Part shown: in pieces, positions 16,140 through 26,124 of the stretch
How positions within the stretch are numbered: position 1 is the stretch's first letter
Layout: each line of letters opens with the position of its first letter
IMG/VR virus record: IMGVR_UViG_3300021600_000632
Span: 1 to 57,567 of that record
DNA length: 57,567 nucleotides
Direction: 5' to 3' (one strand)
Source of the DNA: a virus
Position numbers and translations under genes: made by a program
The notes under the pieces: generated by a model
Seen by the model: only the letters and a program-made list of their open reading frames with translations
What the model was told of the DNA's origin: nothing
Databases searched by the model: none

Positions 16140-17069
16140 CTACTGATTAAGCCTAATCATAACCCTAAAACCAACGCCAGTCGATCTGTCACTAGCGGAG
16201 AATGAATCCACCTGATCAATATCCCGTGTTGCACCGAAAACAAATTTAAATGTTTTTCCGTCTTGACCACGATCAGAGCAATGTTCGCTTGAATTTGCCT
16301 GACCCAACTGAGGATAATACATATTTGCTAAAACATTAAATTCAATTGCCCTTGGATAATCAATGCATTCGGGGCTTACAGCAAATATTGACGCAAATTC
16401 TTTTTTAGTTCTTTCGTCTTCAAGCTCGTCTAAAGTTATGCTACACCTTGATTCTTTCTTAATTTTTCCGGTTTTTGATGACTCGGCTATCGCAGCCTCA
16501 TCTACAACACCCTTGGATTTAAGTCCAGAAATTATAGCAGCTAGTAGGTCATCTTCATATTCCTGAGTTTCACCCATACTAATACGCCATGGCTTCTTGA
16601 TATTTTCAATTAAAAACCAACCTGATTTTAACTGAGTAATATCTTTGGGAAATGTTCCTTTATTTATCATGTCCCACATTCCAAATGCCCCACTATGTGG
16701 CTTTTTCCTCCAACCCGGATACTTAGCGCTCTTGTTCATGTTTATCTCTGGTAAGTAATGAAGATCTAGACCGAGCTGCTTCCATTGTTCGAGTTTATCT
16801 TGTGTTATTTCTTTAGGTAAAAATGACACCTCAATTTTTTCACCAAAAAATTTTTCCAGGGCCATTGCCTCTCCTTTTCTAATTTCAAAACCAAATGGCA
16901 ATAACTCTCGAAGATCAGTAATTAGAAACTCAAGAAACATCATCTTACCGTTTATTTTATCGGCATGATCACACGTGCTGGCCGTCTGAATAGATTCATT
17001 AATATCATCAATTCTGAACTTTAATTCGTCAAGTTGTTTTTTTAATTGTGGGCAATTTAGATTTCGCAT
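16140..17069 (-). CDS. NCPQLK-family protein with C-type-lectin/FGE-like end
   Basis: This 309-residue paralogue starts MRNLNCPQLKKQL, followed by a helical segment, then the conserved centre: FFGEKIEVSFLPKEIT, LDLHYLPEINM, YPGWRKKPH and LKSGWFLIENIKKP. The end begins PRAIEFNVLANMYYPQLG and closes with TGVGFRVMIRL. Between them are 40-odd variable residues rich in Ser and Asp. GFR(L/V) endings after a variable stretch are typical of the C-type-lectin-like fold used by diversified bacterial proteins. It lies 9 bases from each neighbour in the cluster. Function unknown. Confidence 0.8.
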   Translation of the reverse strand: MRNLNCPQLKKQLDELKFRIDDINESIQTASTCDHADKINGKMMFLEFLITDLRELLPFGFEIRKGEAMALEKFFGEKIEVSFLPKEITQDKLEQWKQLGLDLHYLPEINMNKSAKYPGWRKKPHSGAFGMWDMINKGTFPKDITQLKSGWFLIENIKKPWRISMGETQEYEDDLLAAIISGLKSKGVVDEAAIAESSKTGKIKKESRCSITLDELEDERTKKEFASIFAVSPECIDYPRAIEFNVLANMYYPQLGQANSSEHCSDRGQDGKTFKFVFGATRDIDQVDSFSASDRSTGVGFRVMIRLNQ

Positions 17070-17078
17070 AATTTCAAT

Positions 17079-17753
17079 CTATTTCTCATTTTCTATATCT
17101 GGAATTACAAAGATATATTTCTGCTCCCAGTCTTGACTAGGTAGCACAGCTAACGTTTGTCGATAACCACCCAGGGAGGAATATCGACGATTTGTTAAAC
17201 AAAACACATACTTTTGACTACCATAAGCTATTGGCTCCATCGCTACAGCGAACCTTTCACCTTCTGCTAAATGTAAATCCTCTCGCCCTAAATACAATGC
17301 TGTTTCGGTCTGACAAAGATCAAATCCGATATCCATAGCTTTTTTATTAACCTCATTGAGATTACTCAAGTAATCTACACCAAGCGTTTTATAGTCAATA
17401 AATGCTATTCTTATTTTTTTTGGAGTATCTGACAGAATGCAATTTATACTCCTAACTACTCCAATCCTAGTGCTTTCAGCGGGTCCTATAATTTCAGATT
17501 CAAGCTTGTTTTTATCAAGAGTGCCACCAATTAACAACTCCTTGGTCTGTATTTGCTCTTTAATTAAAAATTTTTCAAGACTAACATGTCGCTTAAATTC
17601 AAGAACAATATCAAGCAGCTCCTGTGATAAATCTTCAATCTCAGCGAAGTTTTTTCCAGTATCAATATTTGCAATATGCTCACCCATAATTAATACTTGC
17701 TCTTTAAGGTATTCTAATTTGTATTTTAGCTGTGGGCAATTATTATTGTTCAT
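17079..17753 (-). CDS. NCPQLK-family protein with a different C-terminal module
   Basis: This 224-residue protein opens MNNNNCPQLKYKLEYLKEQ but lacks the lectin-like end. Its C-terminal half contains KAMDIGFDLCQTETAL, then FAVAMEPIAYG, then a closing strand KYIFVIPD. The neighbour at 17756-18463 has the same order (AQSMGFELCPAQ ... PVDPITDV), so the two share one module, distinct from lectin, WG and LRR types. The shared A-x2-(M)GF-x-LC core may be a small alpha/beta domain. Function unknown. It lies 2 bases after the upstream stop. Confidence 0.75.
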   Translation of the reverse strand: MNNNNCPQLKYKLEYLKEQVLIMGEHIANIDTGKNFAEIEDLSQELLDIVLEFKRHVSLEKFLIKEQIQTKELLIGGTLDKNKLESEIIGPAESTRIGVVRSINCILSDTPKKIRIAFIDYKTLGVDYLSNLNEVNKKAMDIGFDLCQTETALYLGREDLHLAEGERFAVAMEPIAYGSQKYVFCLTNRRYSSLGGYRQTLAVLPSQDWEQKYIFVIPDIENEK

Positions 17754-17755
17754 CT

Positions 17756-18463
17756 TTAAACTTTAAATATATATTCGCCAAAATTTGCCTGAGACTTGTA
17801 AGATTTTGCACTAATCAATGGATTAACCTCCTCAACTCTAATAAATATCATATTATTGTCCCTGACATCAGTGATTGGATCCACAGGAAAATTATACATA
17901 CCCTGCTTTGCATTTTTTTGACTAGCGAACTGTTCAATAAAAGATACAATGGACTGTGCCGGACAAAGTTCGAAGCCCATACTCTGAGCCCTTTTTACCA
18001 GCTCTACTGACGTTGCACCGTCTTCCAGACCGATTTCATGTGCATCAACACAAACTAACCTTAATTTATTTGGACATGTCTCGCTCAAATCAAATCCTAT
18101 CTGTTCGCGCGTTTTATGAAAGAGCGCAATATTCAATAGTGTGTCTGCGGCCGTTTTATCCATTTCAAGACCGAAGTTTTTCAATTTAGCAATAGTGCCC
18201 TTGTTGGCCAGACAAGAAGGATCTACATTAACCTCCACTAGACCAAACTTTTTAAATAGCTCGTCCTTGCGTAGTTGCACAAGATTTATTTTTAACTCAC
18301 CTACCAAATCCTCTAATTTAGCCAACTTATCAAGCATAAAACCAATTTCGTTAGGTTTACAACTACCATCTTTAAGTATTTTAACCTCTGTATTCAGCAA
18401 ATTTTTCTTTGCGATAATATTTACTAGCTGTTTTTTTAGTTGTGGGCAATTCAAATTAGACAT
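17756..18463 (-). CDS. NCPQLK-family protein, module as in its downstream neighbour
   Basis: This 235-residue protein opens MSNLNCPQLKKQL with a helical segment to about residue 75. The remainder has LRLVCVDAHEIG, SMGFELCPAQ and NMIFIRVEEVNPL, which align with the next gene (17079-17753). The two are therefore a tandem pair of the same subtype. No catalytic motif was recognised. It lies 3 bases from both neighbours, so translation is probably coupled. Confidence 0.75.
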   Translation of the reverse strand: MSNLNCPQLKKQLVNIIAKKNLLNTEVKILKDGSCKPNEIGFMLDKLAKLEDLVGELKINLVQLRKDELFKKFGLVEVNVDPSCLANKGTIAKLKNFGLEMDKTAADTLLNIALFHKTREQIGFDLSETCPNKLRLVCVDAHEIGLEDGATSVELVKRAQSMGFELCPAQSIVSFIEQFASQKNAKQGMYNFPVDPITDVRDNNMIFIRVEEVNPLISAKSYKSQANFGEYIFKV

Positions 18464-18466
18464 AAA

Positions 18467-19381
18467 TTATTTATCAATACGAACAACCAGACGAAAACCA
18501 ATATTCTGACTTCTGTACTCGCTGTTAAAATGTCCAATACCGGAGAAGCCATTTTTTGTAGAGCTGCCAGAGCAGATCGTTGAGCCCAGACTAGCAAAAT
18601 CATTGTTTAACCATTCCATAGTGCTGGTCTTGCTCCACTCAGGATGATGTATATTACCTAAAAAGTAATACTCTGGTAATCTTGGCAAGCCAACTTGAGT
18701 CCACTCTACATTTAACAAGTCAGCAAATGCTTGTTTAACACCAATTTTACTCTCTAGTTCTATTGGCGTTTGTCCATACCTTGATGACTGACTGATCTGC
18801 ATTTTTTTGTCAGATGCTTGTTGCTTTGAGGCCTTAACTTTTGGCTCGGCCTCAAGTAACCCCATAGCCTTTAACTTAACAATTACTGGAGCCAAGCTAT
18901 CATTATTATACTCAGTAACCGGCTCACTTATTTCCGGCTTTGGGCAAGTATCAACTAATATCCAACAGCCATTTAGCTCGAATTTTGAAAAAAATCCAAG
19001 TGATGCACCAAATTGATATAAACTATTTTTTAAATTATTATCAAAATCTTCAAAGCTCGTCTTAGGCAAGCAATGAAGTTTAAAACCCAGTCTTTCCCAG
19101 TTTCTTATTTTTTCATGAGTAACTGACTTCGGAAATTCTGGCAACTCAACTTCACGTTTGAAAAAACGGCCTATCTTTTGTCTCTCTCTTTTTTGCAACA
19201 TCAAACCAACCGGCAGCAGTTCTTCAAGCTTAATCATTAAAGATGAGAGCATGTTTATCATCTTATCTAAATCAGATAAACCTTGTTTATCAACATCAAC
19301 AATCATCAACTCTATATCGGCCTGAATTTTATCAATTTCTTGAAGCTGTTTTTTTAGTTGTGGGCAGTTTATATTTTGCAT
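18467..19381 (-). CDS. NCPQLK-family protein with C-type-lectin/FGE-like end
   Basis: This 304-residue paralogue starts MQNINCPQLKKQL. The centre has FFKREVELPEFPKSVT, FKLHCLPKTSF and LNGCWILVDTCPKP. A lysine/glutamine-rich insert (KVKASKQQASDKK, near 190) is not seen in its relatives. The end begins LPRLPEYYFLGNIHHPEWS, has a Ser/Gly-rich variable stretch and closes SQNIGFRLVVRI. It is spaced 2-3 bases from its neighbours. Function is inferred only as ligand recognition. Confidence 0.8.
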   Translation of the reverse strand: MQNINCPQLKKQLQEIDKIQADIELMIVDVDKQGLSDLDKMINMLSSLMIKLEELLPVGLMLQKRERQKIGRFFKREVELPEFPKSVTHEKIRNWERLGFKLHCLPKTSFEDFDNNLKNSLYQFGASLGFFSKFELNGCWILVDTCPKPEISEPVTEYNNDSLAPVIVKLKAMGLLEAEPKVKASKQQASDKKMQISQSSRYGQTPIELESKIGVKQAFADLLNVEWTQVGLPRLPEYYFLGNIHHPEWSKTSTMEWLNNDFASLGSTICSGSSTKNGFSGIGHFNSEYRSQNIGFRLVVRIDK

Positions 19382-19383
19382 AA

Positions 19384-20259
19384 CTATTTATTTTCATTCA
19401 ATCTGGCCATTAATCTAAAGCCGGTATTATCTGAGCTTCGTTCGAAACCAGTTAGGCCAACAGACGATAGATTGTTATCACCAACCCAGCCCGCCACAAG
19501 ATTTTTCACAATTAATTGGCTATCAGCCAGCCATTCATTACATTCCGTATCGCCCCATTCTGGATGATGCATATTTCCCAAAACACTATATTCTATCGCT
19601 CTAGGCAACCCCAAGCTTTCAACTGGCACGTTAATTACATACGCCAGTTCATTTAAAATACTCTGGCTCTTTAGTTCCCGAGCTGTAATATTAAATCTTG
19701 AACCACCCTTATCAATACTTTTGATTGCAAAAATGCTTCGCAAATATGCCAAGACGTCACCAAGTAAGTCATCAACGTAACCATCTCTAGATTTTTTAAT
19801 TCCTTCAATAAGTATCCACCCAGCCTTAAGTCTTGTTGAGTTTGCTGGTAAAGTGCCGTCGGCAACTAAATCATAAAAACTTTTATCAAGCTTATTTTGC
19901 CAGCCAGGACAACCAACATCTTTTGACATATCCACATCTGGTAAGTAATGAAGCTCCATGCCAAGTTCTTGCCATTCCATATACTGCTCGGGCGTAACAG
20001 TTGCTGGCACATGCAGCACCTTAATTTTATTACCAAAGAATTTTTCCAAGGCAACTGCCTCTTGCCTAATTATCTTTCGGTCAAACAATAACGCATCAAA
20101 GGTAAGTATCGCATTGGTCAACTCCTCTAATTTATCATTTATATATTCAATTTTTACGTCCTTGTGGCTAGGAACCTGCAATAACTCAACAACACCGTTT
20201 TCAAGCGCTTTTAGTGTGGCTAAATTATTTTTCAGACTCGGACAGTTAATATTTGACAT
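19384..20259 (-). CDS. NCPQLK-family protein with C-type-lectin/FGE-like end
   Basis: This 291-residue paralogue has MSNINCPSLKNNL at the start. The centre has FFGNKIKVLHVPATVT, MELHYLPDVDM, CPGWQNK and LKAGWILIEGIKK. The module starts LPRAIEYSVLGNMHHPEWGDT, with EWLAD then a variable stretch, and closes DNTGFRLMARL. The centre is closer to the gene at 16140-17069 than to the upstream trio at 31.9-34.6 kb. It lies 9 bases after the preceding gene. Confidence 0.8.
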   Translation of the reverse strand: MSNINCPSLKNNLATLKALENGVVELLQVPSHKDVKIEYINDKLEELTNAILTFDALLFDRKIIRQEAVALEKFFGNKIKVLHVPATVTPEQYMEWQELGMELHYLPDVDMSKDVGCPGWQNKLDKSFYDLVADGTLPANSTRLKAGWILIEGIKKSRDGYVDDLLGDVLAYLRSIFAIKSIDKGGSRFNITARELKSQSILNELAYVINVPVESLGLPRAIEYSVLGNMHHPEWGDTECNEWLADSQLIVKNLVAGWVGDNNLSSVGLTGFERSSDNTGFRLMARLNENK

Positions 20260-20268
20260 TCAATATAT

Positions 20269-20907
20269 TTATTTAGGCCAGGTTTTTACCCAACTCTTGC
20301 CTTGTTCATTAAATCCAAAGATCATCTGGTTCTCCATGTTACCATCCACAAGGACACCACGATTTATCTCCGTATCTCTTTGCATGCTTGCCTCACCTCT
20401 AACATCAATACTCCCAGATTTAAGCATAAATGCATATGACAGACCGTCGGTGACCTCACCGGTATTTTCGTATTCACTAAAATCTTTTATATCGCCCTCA
20501 CTAGCCATTAACATTAATAAATTCCCTTGCTGATCAATAATTTCAGACACCAATTTCAACTTGGCAAAATCATCACCCAATTCTGCAGTAAACTTCTTAA
20601 ATAAATCAACAATTTCCTGTCGACTAAAAATAACCTTGCCGAGCATTTGCGAAGTTACGAACTGACTAACAAAATGCTCACTTTTTGGCATCAAGTCATC
20701 CAAGCCACGCTCTTTTTTAATATTTCGCACAATATCCTTCACACAATAAAGCTGAGCGATCGCAAATCGCTCTTTTTGTATTCCCTGATCCAAATCATGA
20801 ATATCAACTGCCTGATCAACATCCTTAATACTCTCGCCAAAATCAACTAAAGCTTGGGCTAGTTTTTGAAATTCATTTTTTAGTTGTGGGCAGTTTGGAT
20901 TATTCAT
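20269..20907 (-). CDS. NCPQLK-family protein with unique C-terminal module
   Basis: This 212-residue protein starts MNNPNCPQLKNEFQKLAQ. Helical residues to about 130 are followed by a short beta-rich end (LSYAFMLKSGSIDVRGEASM ... QMIFGFNEQGKSW) unlike the other members. Its start overlaps the end of the WG-repeat gene by 8 bases, indicating translational coupling. No known domain was recognised. Confidence 0.7.
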   Translation of the reverse strand: MNNPNCPQLKNEFQKLAQALVDFGESIKDVDQAVDIHDLDQGIQKERFAIAQLYCVKDIVRNIKKERGLDDLMPKSEHFVSQFVTSQMLGKVIFSRQEIVDLFKKFTAELGDDFAKLKLVSEIIDQQGNLLMLMASEGDIKDFSEYENTGEVTDGLSYAFMLKSGSIDVRGEASMQRDTEINRGVLVDGNMENQMIFGFNEQGKSWVKTWPK

Positions 20908-22066
20908 AATTTATATCAAAAACCTTTTCACCTTTTTTATTTATATAGTAAGACGCGCCACCTTTACTAACAAACGCAATATCACCAACGAAGGGATTCG
21001 TTTTACTGAAAGAATCTTTTATTGCTAATTCGCCACTCTTATTGATATACCCCCACCTACCGTTTATCATTATCGAAGCAAGGCCTTCATAAAAATCAGA
21101 TACTACATTAAATGAATTTCCATAAAAATTTTGACCACTTTTAAAAATAATATTTTCACCCCTATCTATTGCAATTATCTCTTCGTTAACAACTGCCCAA
21201 GCAATACCATCACTAAACTGTCGTAAAAATTGGTATTTTTTATTTGATACTTTTTCTCCATCAAGACCTACAAAATAGCAAGAATCTTTTTCTTTAATGA
21301 CCGCCAACCCATCTTTAAAATCTGAAACAGCTTCACCATACATTTCATATAGCTCGTCTCCTGTATTGTCAATTAAGATCGTATCATCGCCAAATTTAAC
21401 AAACGCTCTTTCATTATGAAACTCACCAGCTTCATCATATTCACCAAAAACCTTTTCACCCTTACTATTTATATAAAAACAATCATTGTCCTGTTTGACC
21501 GAGCAAAACCCCTCACTAAATCGCCCAACATCGTCATAGCATTCATCGTTCAAACTACCTCCATCTTTAGTCACAAAATTATATCCAGTTCCAAGATTCC
21601 AATGTGCAACACCTTCATAAAAATCACTAACATCTTGATAGCCAGATCCAATTTCCTCACCATTTTCATCTATCCAAGTCCAATCGCCATACATGCTTAC
21701 CCTGGCCATGCCTTCGTGAAAATCACAAACCTCATCATAGTCAACTCCAATTTTTTGCCCTGACTTATCGATAAAAAATTGTCTATCACCCTGAATTACT
21801 TTTGCACGATCATCAATAAATCTACCAACAAAATTATAATTAAATTTCTCGGCTAGTTTAAGCCTATACTTTAAACCAAAAAACGCCTCATTTGTTTTGA
21901 TCAGTTCTATTTGATTTTGAAGATCATCAATAACTGCTGAAAAATTTTCCAATTCACCAATATTTGTAGCTTCGTGAATATGACTAACAAAATTATGTGC
22001 CTTATCTTCCAAGGCTTTTATTGCACTTAAACTCATTCTAAGTTGTGGACAGTATAAATTGTTCAT
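20900..22066 (-). CDS. NCPQLK-family protein with WG repeats
   Basis: This 388-residue protein starts MNNLYCPQLRMSL, followed by a helical spacer to about residue 70 and then about eleven WG-type repeats of roughly 24-30 residues. The pattern is F-x-EGxAxV...W-x-ID-x-xG-x-x, for example VCDFHEGMARVSMYGDWTWID. WG repeats form beta-propeller-like or solenoid surfaces used for binding, with no catalytic role known. A second WG protein lies at 26125-27582 in the same cluster. It is 16 bases after the preceding gene. Confidence 0.85.
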   Translation of the reverse strand: MNNLYCPQLRMSLSAIKALEDKAHNFVSHIHEATNIGELENFSAVIDDLQNQIELIKTNEAFFGLKYRLKLAEKFNYNFVGRFIDDRAKVIQGDRQFFIDKSGQKIGVDYDEVCDFHEGMARVSMYGDWTWIDENGEEIGSGYQDVSDFYEGVAHWNLGTGYNFVTKDGGSLNDECYDDVGRFSEGFCSVKQDNDCFYINSKGEKVFGEYDEAGEFHNERAFVKFGDDTILIDNTGDELYEMYGEAVSDFKDGLAVIKEKDSCYFVGLDGEKVSNKKYQFLRQFSDGIAWAVVNEEIIAIDRGENIIFKSGQNFYGNSFNVVSDFYEGLASIMINGRWGYINKSGELAIKDSFSKTNPFVGDIAFVSKGGASYYINKKGEKVFDINYE

Positions 22067-22082
22067 AATTTTATATAAATTT

Positions 22083-23093
22083 TCAACTGCGAGAAAAGAC
22101 TACTCCAACATTGCGACGTGAATCGCTAAGCCCTCTGCCATAAACACTCGCACCGCCAAGATCAACATTACCAACATCGACTATATTACCAACCGAATCA
22201 CAGCGCATCGTCCATGCCTTAGTATTTTCCAATAATTTTTCATCATTATTCTGTCTATAACTAAAAATATCATATAAAACCTCGGCGGGAGTTTGCCTGG
22301 ATAACTGATTGATTTTCAATGCCGAGAGCTCACGTGCGTACTTTTTAGAGGTCGGACCACTAATTAAATCTTGAATCTCACCATCAGTTTTGCCTTTAAA
22401 ATTCTTCACAAAGTAATCAACATACTCATCCATGGCTTCGATAAATTTTCTTGGTATAGCAGTGCCGCCACACTCTGTGTTGAATAAATCATCTACATAA
22501 TCATAAAGAACTCTCGTTTGCTCGAAATAATTCTTATCCGTTGAGGCTGGAATAATTTCTTTGGAAGTTAGCGACCATCTGAATTTAATTGGATCGTTTT
22601 GCCAAAAATCTTCTAGACTAAACAACTCTTTCAAATCAGCTAATTCCTTGTAGGTAATTTTTCCTTTTTGACTTTCGTCATAACCACCGTCCAATAAGCT
22701 AGCTCGTACTCGCTCCATAGTCAATGGTTGACCTTCACGGTCTATATCAGAACGCAATACCAAGAACTGACCAAGCTCTTTGGCTTTAATTAATTCCTCT
22801 TTTGAGAATTGAATAGCCGGAATATTTTCTTTTGAAATCTCAATGCCAAAAGCTTTTTTGACCTCATCTGGCCCCAACACCTCCCTGGTACCCATGATTT
22901 CTTTGGCACGCTCAATTGATACTGGTGTTTGTTTTTTTAACTCTTTTAATAATACTTCGGCCTGATTCAAGTTTGCTTGAACATCAAAGATATTTTTTTT
23001 GTTAACAACACCAATCTCCATCTTAATTACTGATTGAAGCTTCTTGAGTTCTTTGAGTTGTGATTTTAGTTGTGGGCAATTCAAATTACTCAT
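22083..23093 (-). CDS. NCPQLK-family protein with VGVVFSR-type lectin-like end
   Basis: This 336-residue protein starts MSNLNCPQLKSQLKELKKLQ. The middle differs from the GFRL group and is mostly helical. The last 45 residues (AWTMRCDSVGNIVDVGN ... LSDSRRNVGVVFSRS) have the layout of another C-type-lectin-like subtype: an opening Trp, a variable middle and R-N-VGVVFSR. The first codons overlap the end of the VWA gene by 8 bases, tying its expression to the core. The fold is inference. Confidence 0.75.
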   Translation of the reverse strand: MSNLNCPQLKSQLKELKKLQSVIKMEIGVVNKKNIFDVQANLNQAEVLLKELKKQTPVSIERAKEIMGTREVLGPDEVKKAFGIEISKENIPAIQFSKEELIKAKELGQFLVLRSDIDREGQPLTMERVRASLLDGGYDESQKGKITYKELADLKELFSLEDFWQNDPIKFRWSLTSKEIIPASTDKNYFEQTRVLYDYVDDLFNTECGGTAIPRKFIEAMDEYVDYFVKNFKGKTDGEIQDLISGPTSKKYARELSALKINQLSRQTPAEVLYDIFSYRQNNDEKLLENTKAWTMRCDSVGNIVDVGNVDLGGASVYGRGLSDSRRNVGVVFSRS

Positions 23094-26000
23094 ATTGTTT
23101 TAAGTTTTCCGTCATCACGTCTTCGATTTTTTCCTTAACCATTTTGACAAGTAGCGTACTGAACTGATCAACTATTTCTTGAGGCGTATTGGCTGAGATT
23201 ACATTCCCAACACCCAAACGATCCTCAAGTGATTTTTTAGCTCCATCGCTACCAATGGCCATTCCGCCAACTCCTACATTCATTCTTCTTAACTTTTCGG
23301 CTATTTCAGCGGCTTCATAACCATCAATCTCACCATCAGAAATCTGAAATATCATCTCGGTCATTTTCTGATCTTTTAGCAAGCGCTGAATTATCTCATC
23401 TTGATGTTGTGCTTCGAGTATCTGCCAACAATCATCGTCCTGAGTACCACCCATAGCCTTTATTTTCTTAAATGAACGTATTGTTGAGATAGTTTCGTAG
23501 TCAGCATCTTGCGTTGGTGCTGTACCTTCTGCTTTTTCAAGAAACGACAAATCTTCTATATCAAAACGTTTCACTTGATGAGTACTACTCTCAAAACCAA
23601 GAATCTGCAGATCGGTTAAAACATCTTCCTTGGCAGCTGCTGGTCCAATAATACGCTCAAGCTCGTTCTTGAATAATACCCGAAAGCTACGGAGCGAGGA
23701 ATTAATCAACATTACAGCCATTCTTACGGCATCAATATTACCACTCATACTACCAGACAAATCAACTAAAAGATTCACTCTAAGTAATTTTGGACGCAAC
23801 TCTGCGACAATCTTTTCGATAAACTGTTCGTAGACACGTTTTTGGTCAAAGCCATAACCTAATTCAATTTCGGGCCAATGTCTTTGCAAGCGTTTAGCAT
23901 CTAGTTTACCCTCGCGGTAATATTTGTCTTTAAGGATCTCAAATTTCTGACTAATATTGCGTACAACATCTGACCATGTCTCTGCCATCTTATTGGCATA
24001 TGGTGCTAACTCGTTTTCAAGTTTCTTGAATTGATCATACAACTCGGCATCAACCTCAAGTGGATCTTCTTTATAGCCTCCGCTACCAGCCCCTGAACCG
24101 GACATTTTTTTTAAAATACGATCCTTGTCTCTCTCGGCAGCCTGTTTAGCTTGAAATTCTGGACTCTTGAGCTGAGCCTCAACGTCTTTGAGTGTTTTTT
24201 CTCGCTTATCTTGCGCCATCATATCACGCAATGATTTTTCCATATCACTCATTGCCTCACCCAAATCAACATCCTCCCCGTTTTCACCCGAAGACTCTCC
24301 ACTACCATCACTCCTTTCCTTCTTTTCTTTTTCCTTCGACTGCAGATCTTTATCTTGTTGATCTTTATCCTTACTCTTTTCTTTTGAATCTTTATTCTTC
24401 TTGTCTTTTTTCTCCTTCGGCTCGCGTTTACGCTTATCATCTTTACTAACACTCTGACCACCATCATCAGCTTCATCGTAAAGCAAGATCAGTTCCTGGT
24501 CTGGACGAAAGAATACTTCTGTCTTAGTCGAAACGCCTACGCCTGAAGCCATAGCCTGCTCTTCATCAAAATACCTAACCTCAACAGATCTGACCCCATG
24601 AGTAGCCTCATCTGGAATTACATTTACAATCACTCCTTTCTGACCAGTTTTAGCATTCTTAACTTCGTCACCAGCTTTCCAGCTTGGCGACTCTTGATTT
24701 TCTGGTGAACTATCACCATCCTCGCCTTCACCTTCTTCACCTGGCTCTTTTTCTGGTGGCAATTTTACTTCGAAGTTATCATCTATAATGCACAATAAGG
24801 TATAAATAGGTTCAAGCACTTGACGCATAACTCGTGTACGTTCGGTTAGACCAAATTTAAGTGGACGAGTAGCCGAGTAGCCGCTAGCCGCCTTCGTTTC
24901 CTTAAACCGGTCAAATAATTCAATAAAGGTTAGACTATCAAAACTCTTGATACCCATACTTTGTTGAACGCGCCTAATCTTGGCTCCAAACTGAGCATTG
25001 GCCCACGCTGCATTAATGCATGGCTCAATTTGACCAGACTTTTGCTCCTTGTCAGTCATTAACACGCCATTATCATAAAGCTCACTCCCCACCTTTTCTG
25101 ATTCACCGTTTTTAAGCGCAAAATTATTTACCAAATGTACTTGTTTTAGGAAACGCGAATAGCGTTCAAGCTTTTCCGGTTCGGCCTGATTCTTATTATT
25201 AACTATACCGAGCAATGACTCGTATGCTTCGGCGAGTGGCTTTCGCAATACGATACTCGCCGCCTCACTCAGATGATGTTTACCATTTGGATTTTCTTTT
25301 TCATCATAAACATCTTGTGGTTTCATGCCAATCATCTGGTTCTTGATAAAAAAAGTCAGAAACTCACCAGCATTTTTAAGTTCAGGCCTTGCTTTGGTAA
25401 AATCGATACCTTTTTCATAATCGACTTCATCAAGTAAACGCAAATCTCCAGTACCTGTCTCAACTTTATGAATCTCACCCTTTTCATTTTGCGCAAAGTC
25501 ACCGCTAACTACGTCTTCATACAAAGAAAACATTTTGGTGGTATACATAGACTCGATACTTTCGGTACGCTTTTTACCCTCGGCTGTAAAGTTTGAGGCA
25601 AAGTATGCCGACTTCAGCACTAAGTGGTTGACCATGGCATCCTCAAGAATATTGTAATATTGACGATAGGTTGATGACAAAGATACGAACTTGCCAGGAT
25701 TATCTATGCTCGGGATTTTTTTACTGCGTTCATAGTTGAACTGCTCCAGTTGGTTATACTTACCAGCTGGATCAAGCTCCATCATGGTCTTGAGATGGGC
25801 AAATTCATGACAACCAACAAAAACAAATTGTTCCTCGGTCATCTTGCCGCCTTCGCGCATGGCCTTAAACTCTGGTGTCGACAAAGAGATCTTGTCCGCA
25901 CCTGGCTCATGATAAAAACCCATACCGCCAACGAGTTTGAATTTGGCATTGCGATTATCAAGAAAGGTTGTAAAAATATCCGACTTGGTGCGTGCCCATT

Positions 26001-26112
26001 CTTGTAGTTCATCTCTTTGGGTCCACAGTTCACGTGGTACACCATTTTCATCAAAGGGCTTTTCTTGTTTTACAGCATCAATTGATTCTATTTTTGGTTG
26101 AAATTGTTTCAT
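23086..26112 (-). CDS. VWA protein with N-terminal HExxH metallopeptidase-like domain
   Basis: This 1008-residue protein is one of two core components. The N-terminal domain has HEFAH at 102-106 and N-x2-ED at 154-158 (YNILEDAMVNH), the layout of metallopeptidase-like domains found in CobT/DUF2201-type VWA proteins. Residues about 445-670 are a highly charged low-complexity linker (Lys, Glu, Asp). The C-terminal VWA domain has all MIDAS residues: DLSGS near 783, the Thr in GGTQDD near 886, and SDGE near 926. MoxR ATPases and VWA proteins commonly work as pairs, as in CobS/CobT and RavA/ViaA. The MoxR partner is encoded three genes upstream. Whether the HExxH cuts peptide or only binds metal cannot be told. 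Confidence 0.88.
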   Translation of the reverse strand: MKQFQPKIESIDAVKQEKPFDENGVPRELWTQRDELQEWARTKSDIFTTFLDNRNAKFKLVGGMGFYHEPGADKISLSTPEFKAMREGGKMTEEQFVFVGCHEFAHLKTMMELDPAGKYNQLEQFNYERSKKIPSIDNPGKFVSLSSTYRQYYNILEDAMVNHLVLKSAYFASNFTAEGKKRTESIESMYTTKMFSLYEDVVSGDFAQNEKGEIHKVETGTGDLRLLDEVDYEKGIDFTKARPELKNAGEFLTFFIKNQMIGMKPQDVYDEKENPNGKHHLSEAASIVLRKPLAEAYESLLGIVNNKNQAEPEKLERYSRFLKQVHLVNNFALKNGESEKVGSELYDNGVLMTDKEQKSGQIEPCINAAWANAQFGAKIRRVQQSMGIKSFDSLTFIELFDRFKETKAASGYSATRPLKFGLTERTRVMRQVLEPIYTLLCIIDDNFEVKLPPEKEPGEEGEGEDGDSSPENQESPSWKAGDEVKNAKTGQKGVIVNVIPDEATHGVRSVEVRYFDEEQAMASGVGVSTKTEVFFRPDQELILLYDEADDGGQSVSKDDKRKREPKEKKDKKNKDSKEKSKDKDQQDKDLQSKEKEKKERSDGSGESSGENGEDVDLGEAMSDMEKSLRDMMAQDKREKTLKDVEAQLKSPEFQAKQAAERDKDRILKKMSGSGAGSGGYKEDPLEVDAELYDQFKKLENELAPYANKMAETWSDVVRNISQKFEILKDKYYREGKLDAKRLQRHWPEIELGYGFDQKRVYEQFIEKIVAELRPKLLRVNLLVDLSGSMSGNIDAVRMAVMLINSSLRSFRVLFKNELERIIGPAAAKEDVLTDLQILGFESSTHQVKRFDIEDLSFLEKAEGTAPTQDADYETISTIRSFKKIKAMGGTQDDDCWQILEAQHQDEIIQRLLKDQKMTEMIFQISDGEIDGYEAAEIAEKLRRMNVGVGGMAIGSDGAKKSLEDRLGVGNVISANTPQEIVDQFSTLLVKMVKEKIEDVMTENLKQYE

Positions 26113-26124
26113 GTAAATTATAAA

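Noticed and set aside
24192-24476. Frames opposite the charged linker of the VWA gene
   Set aside because: They are low-complexity shadows of the Lys/Glu-rich linker.
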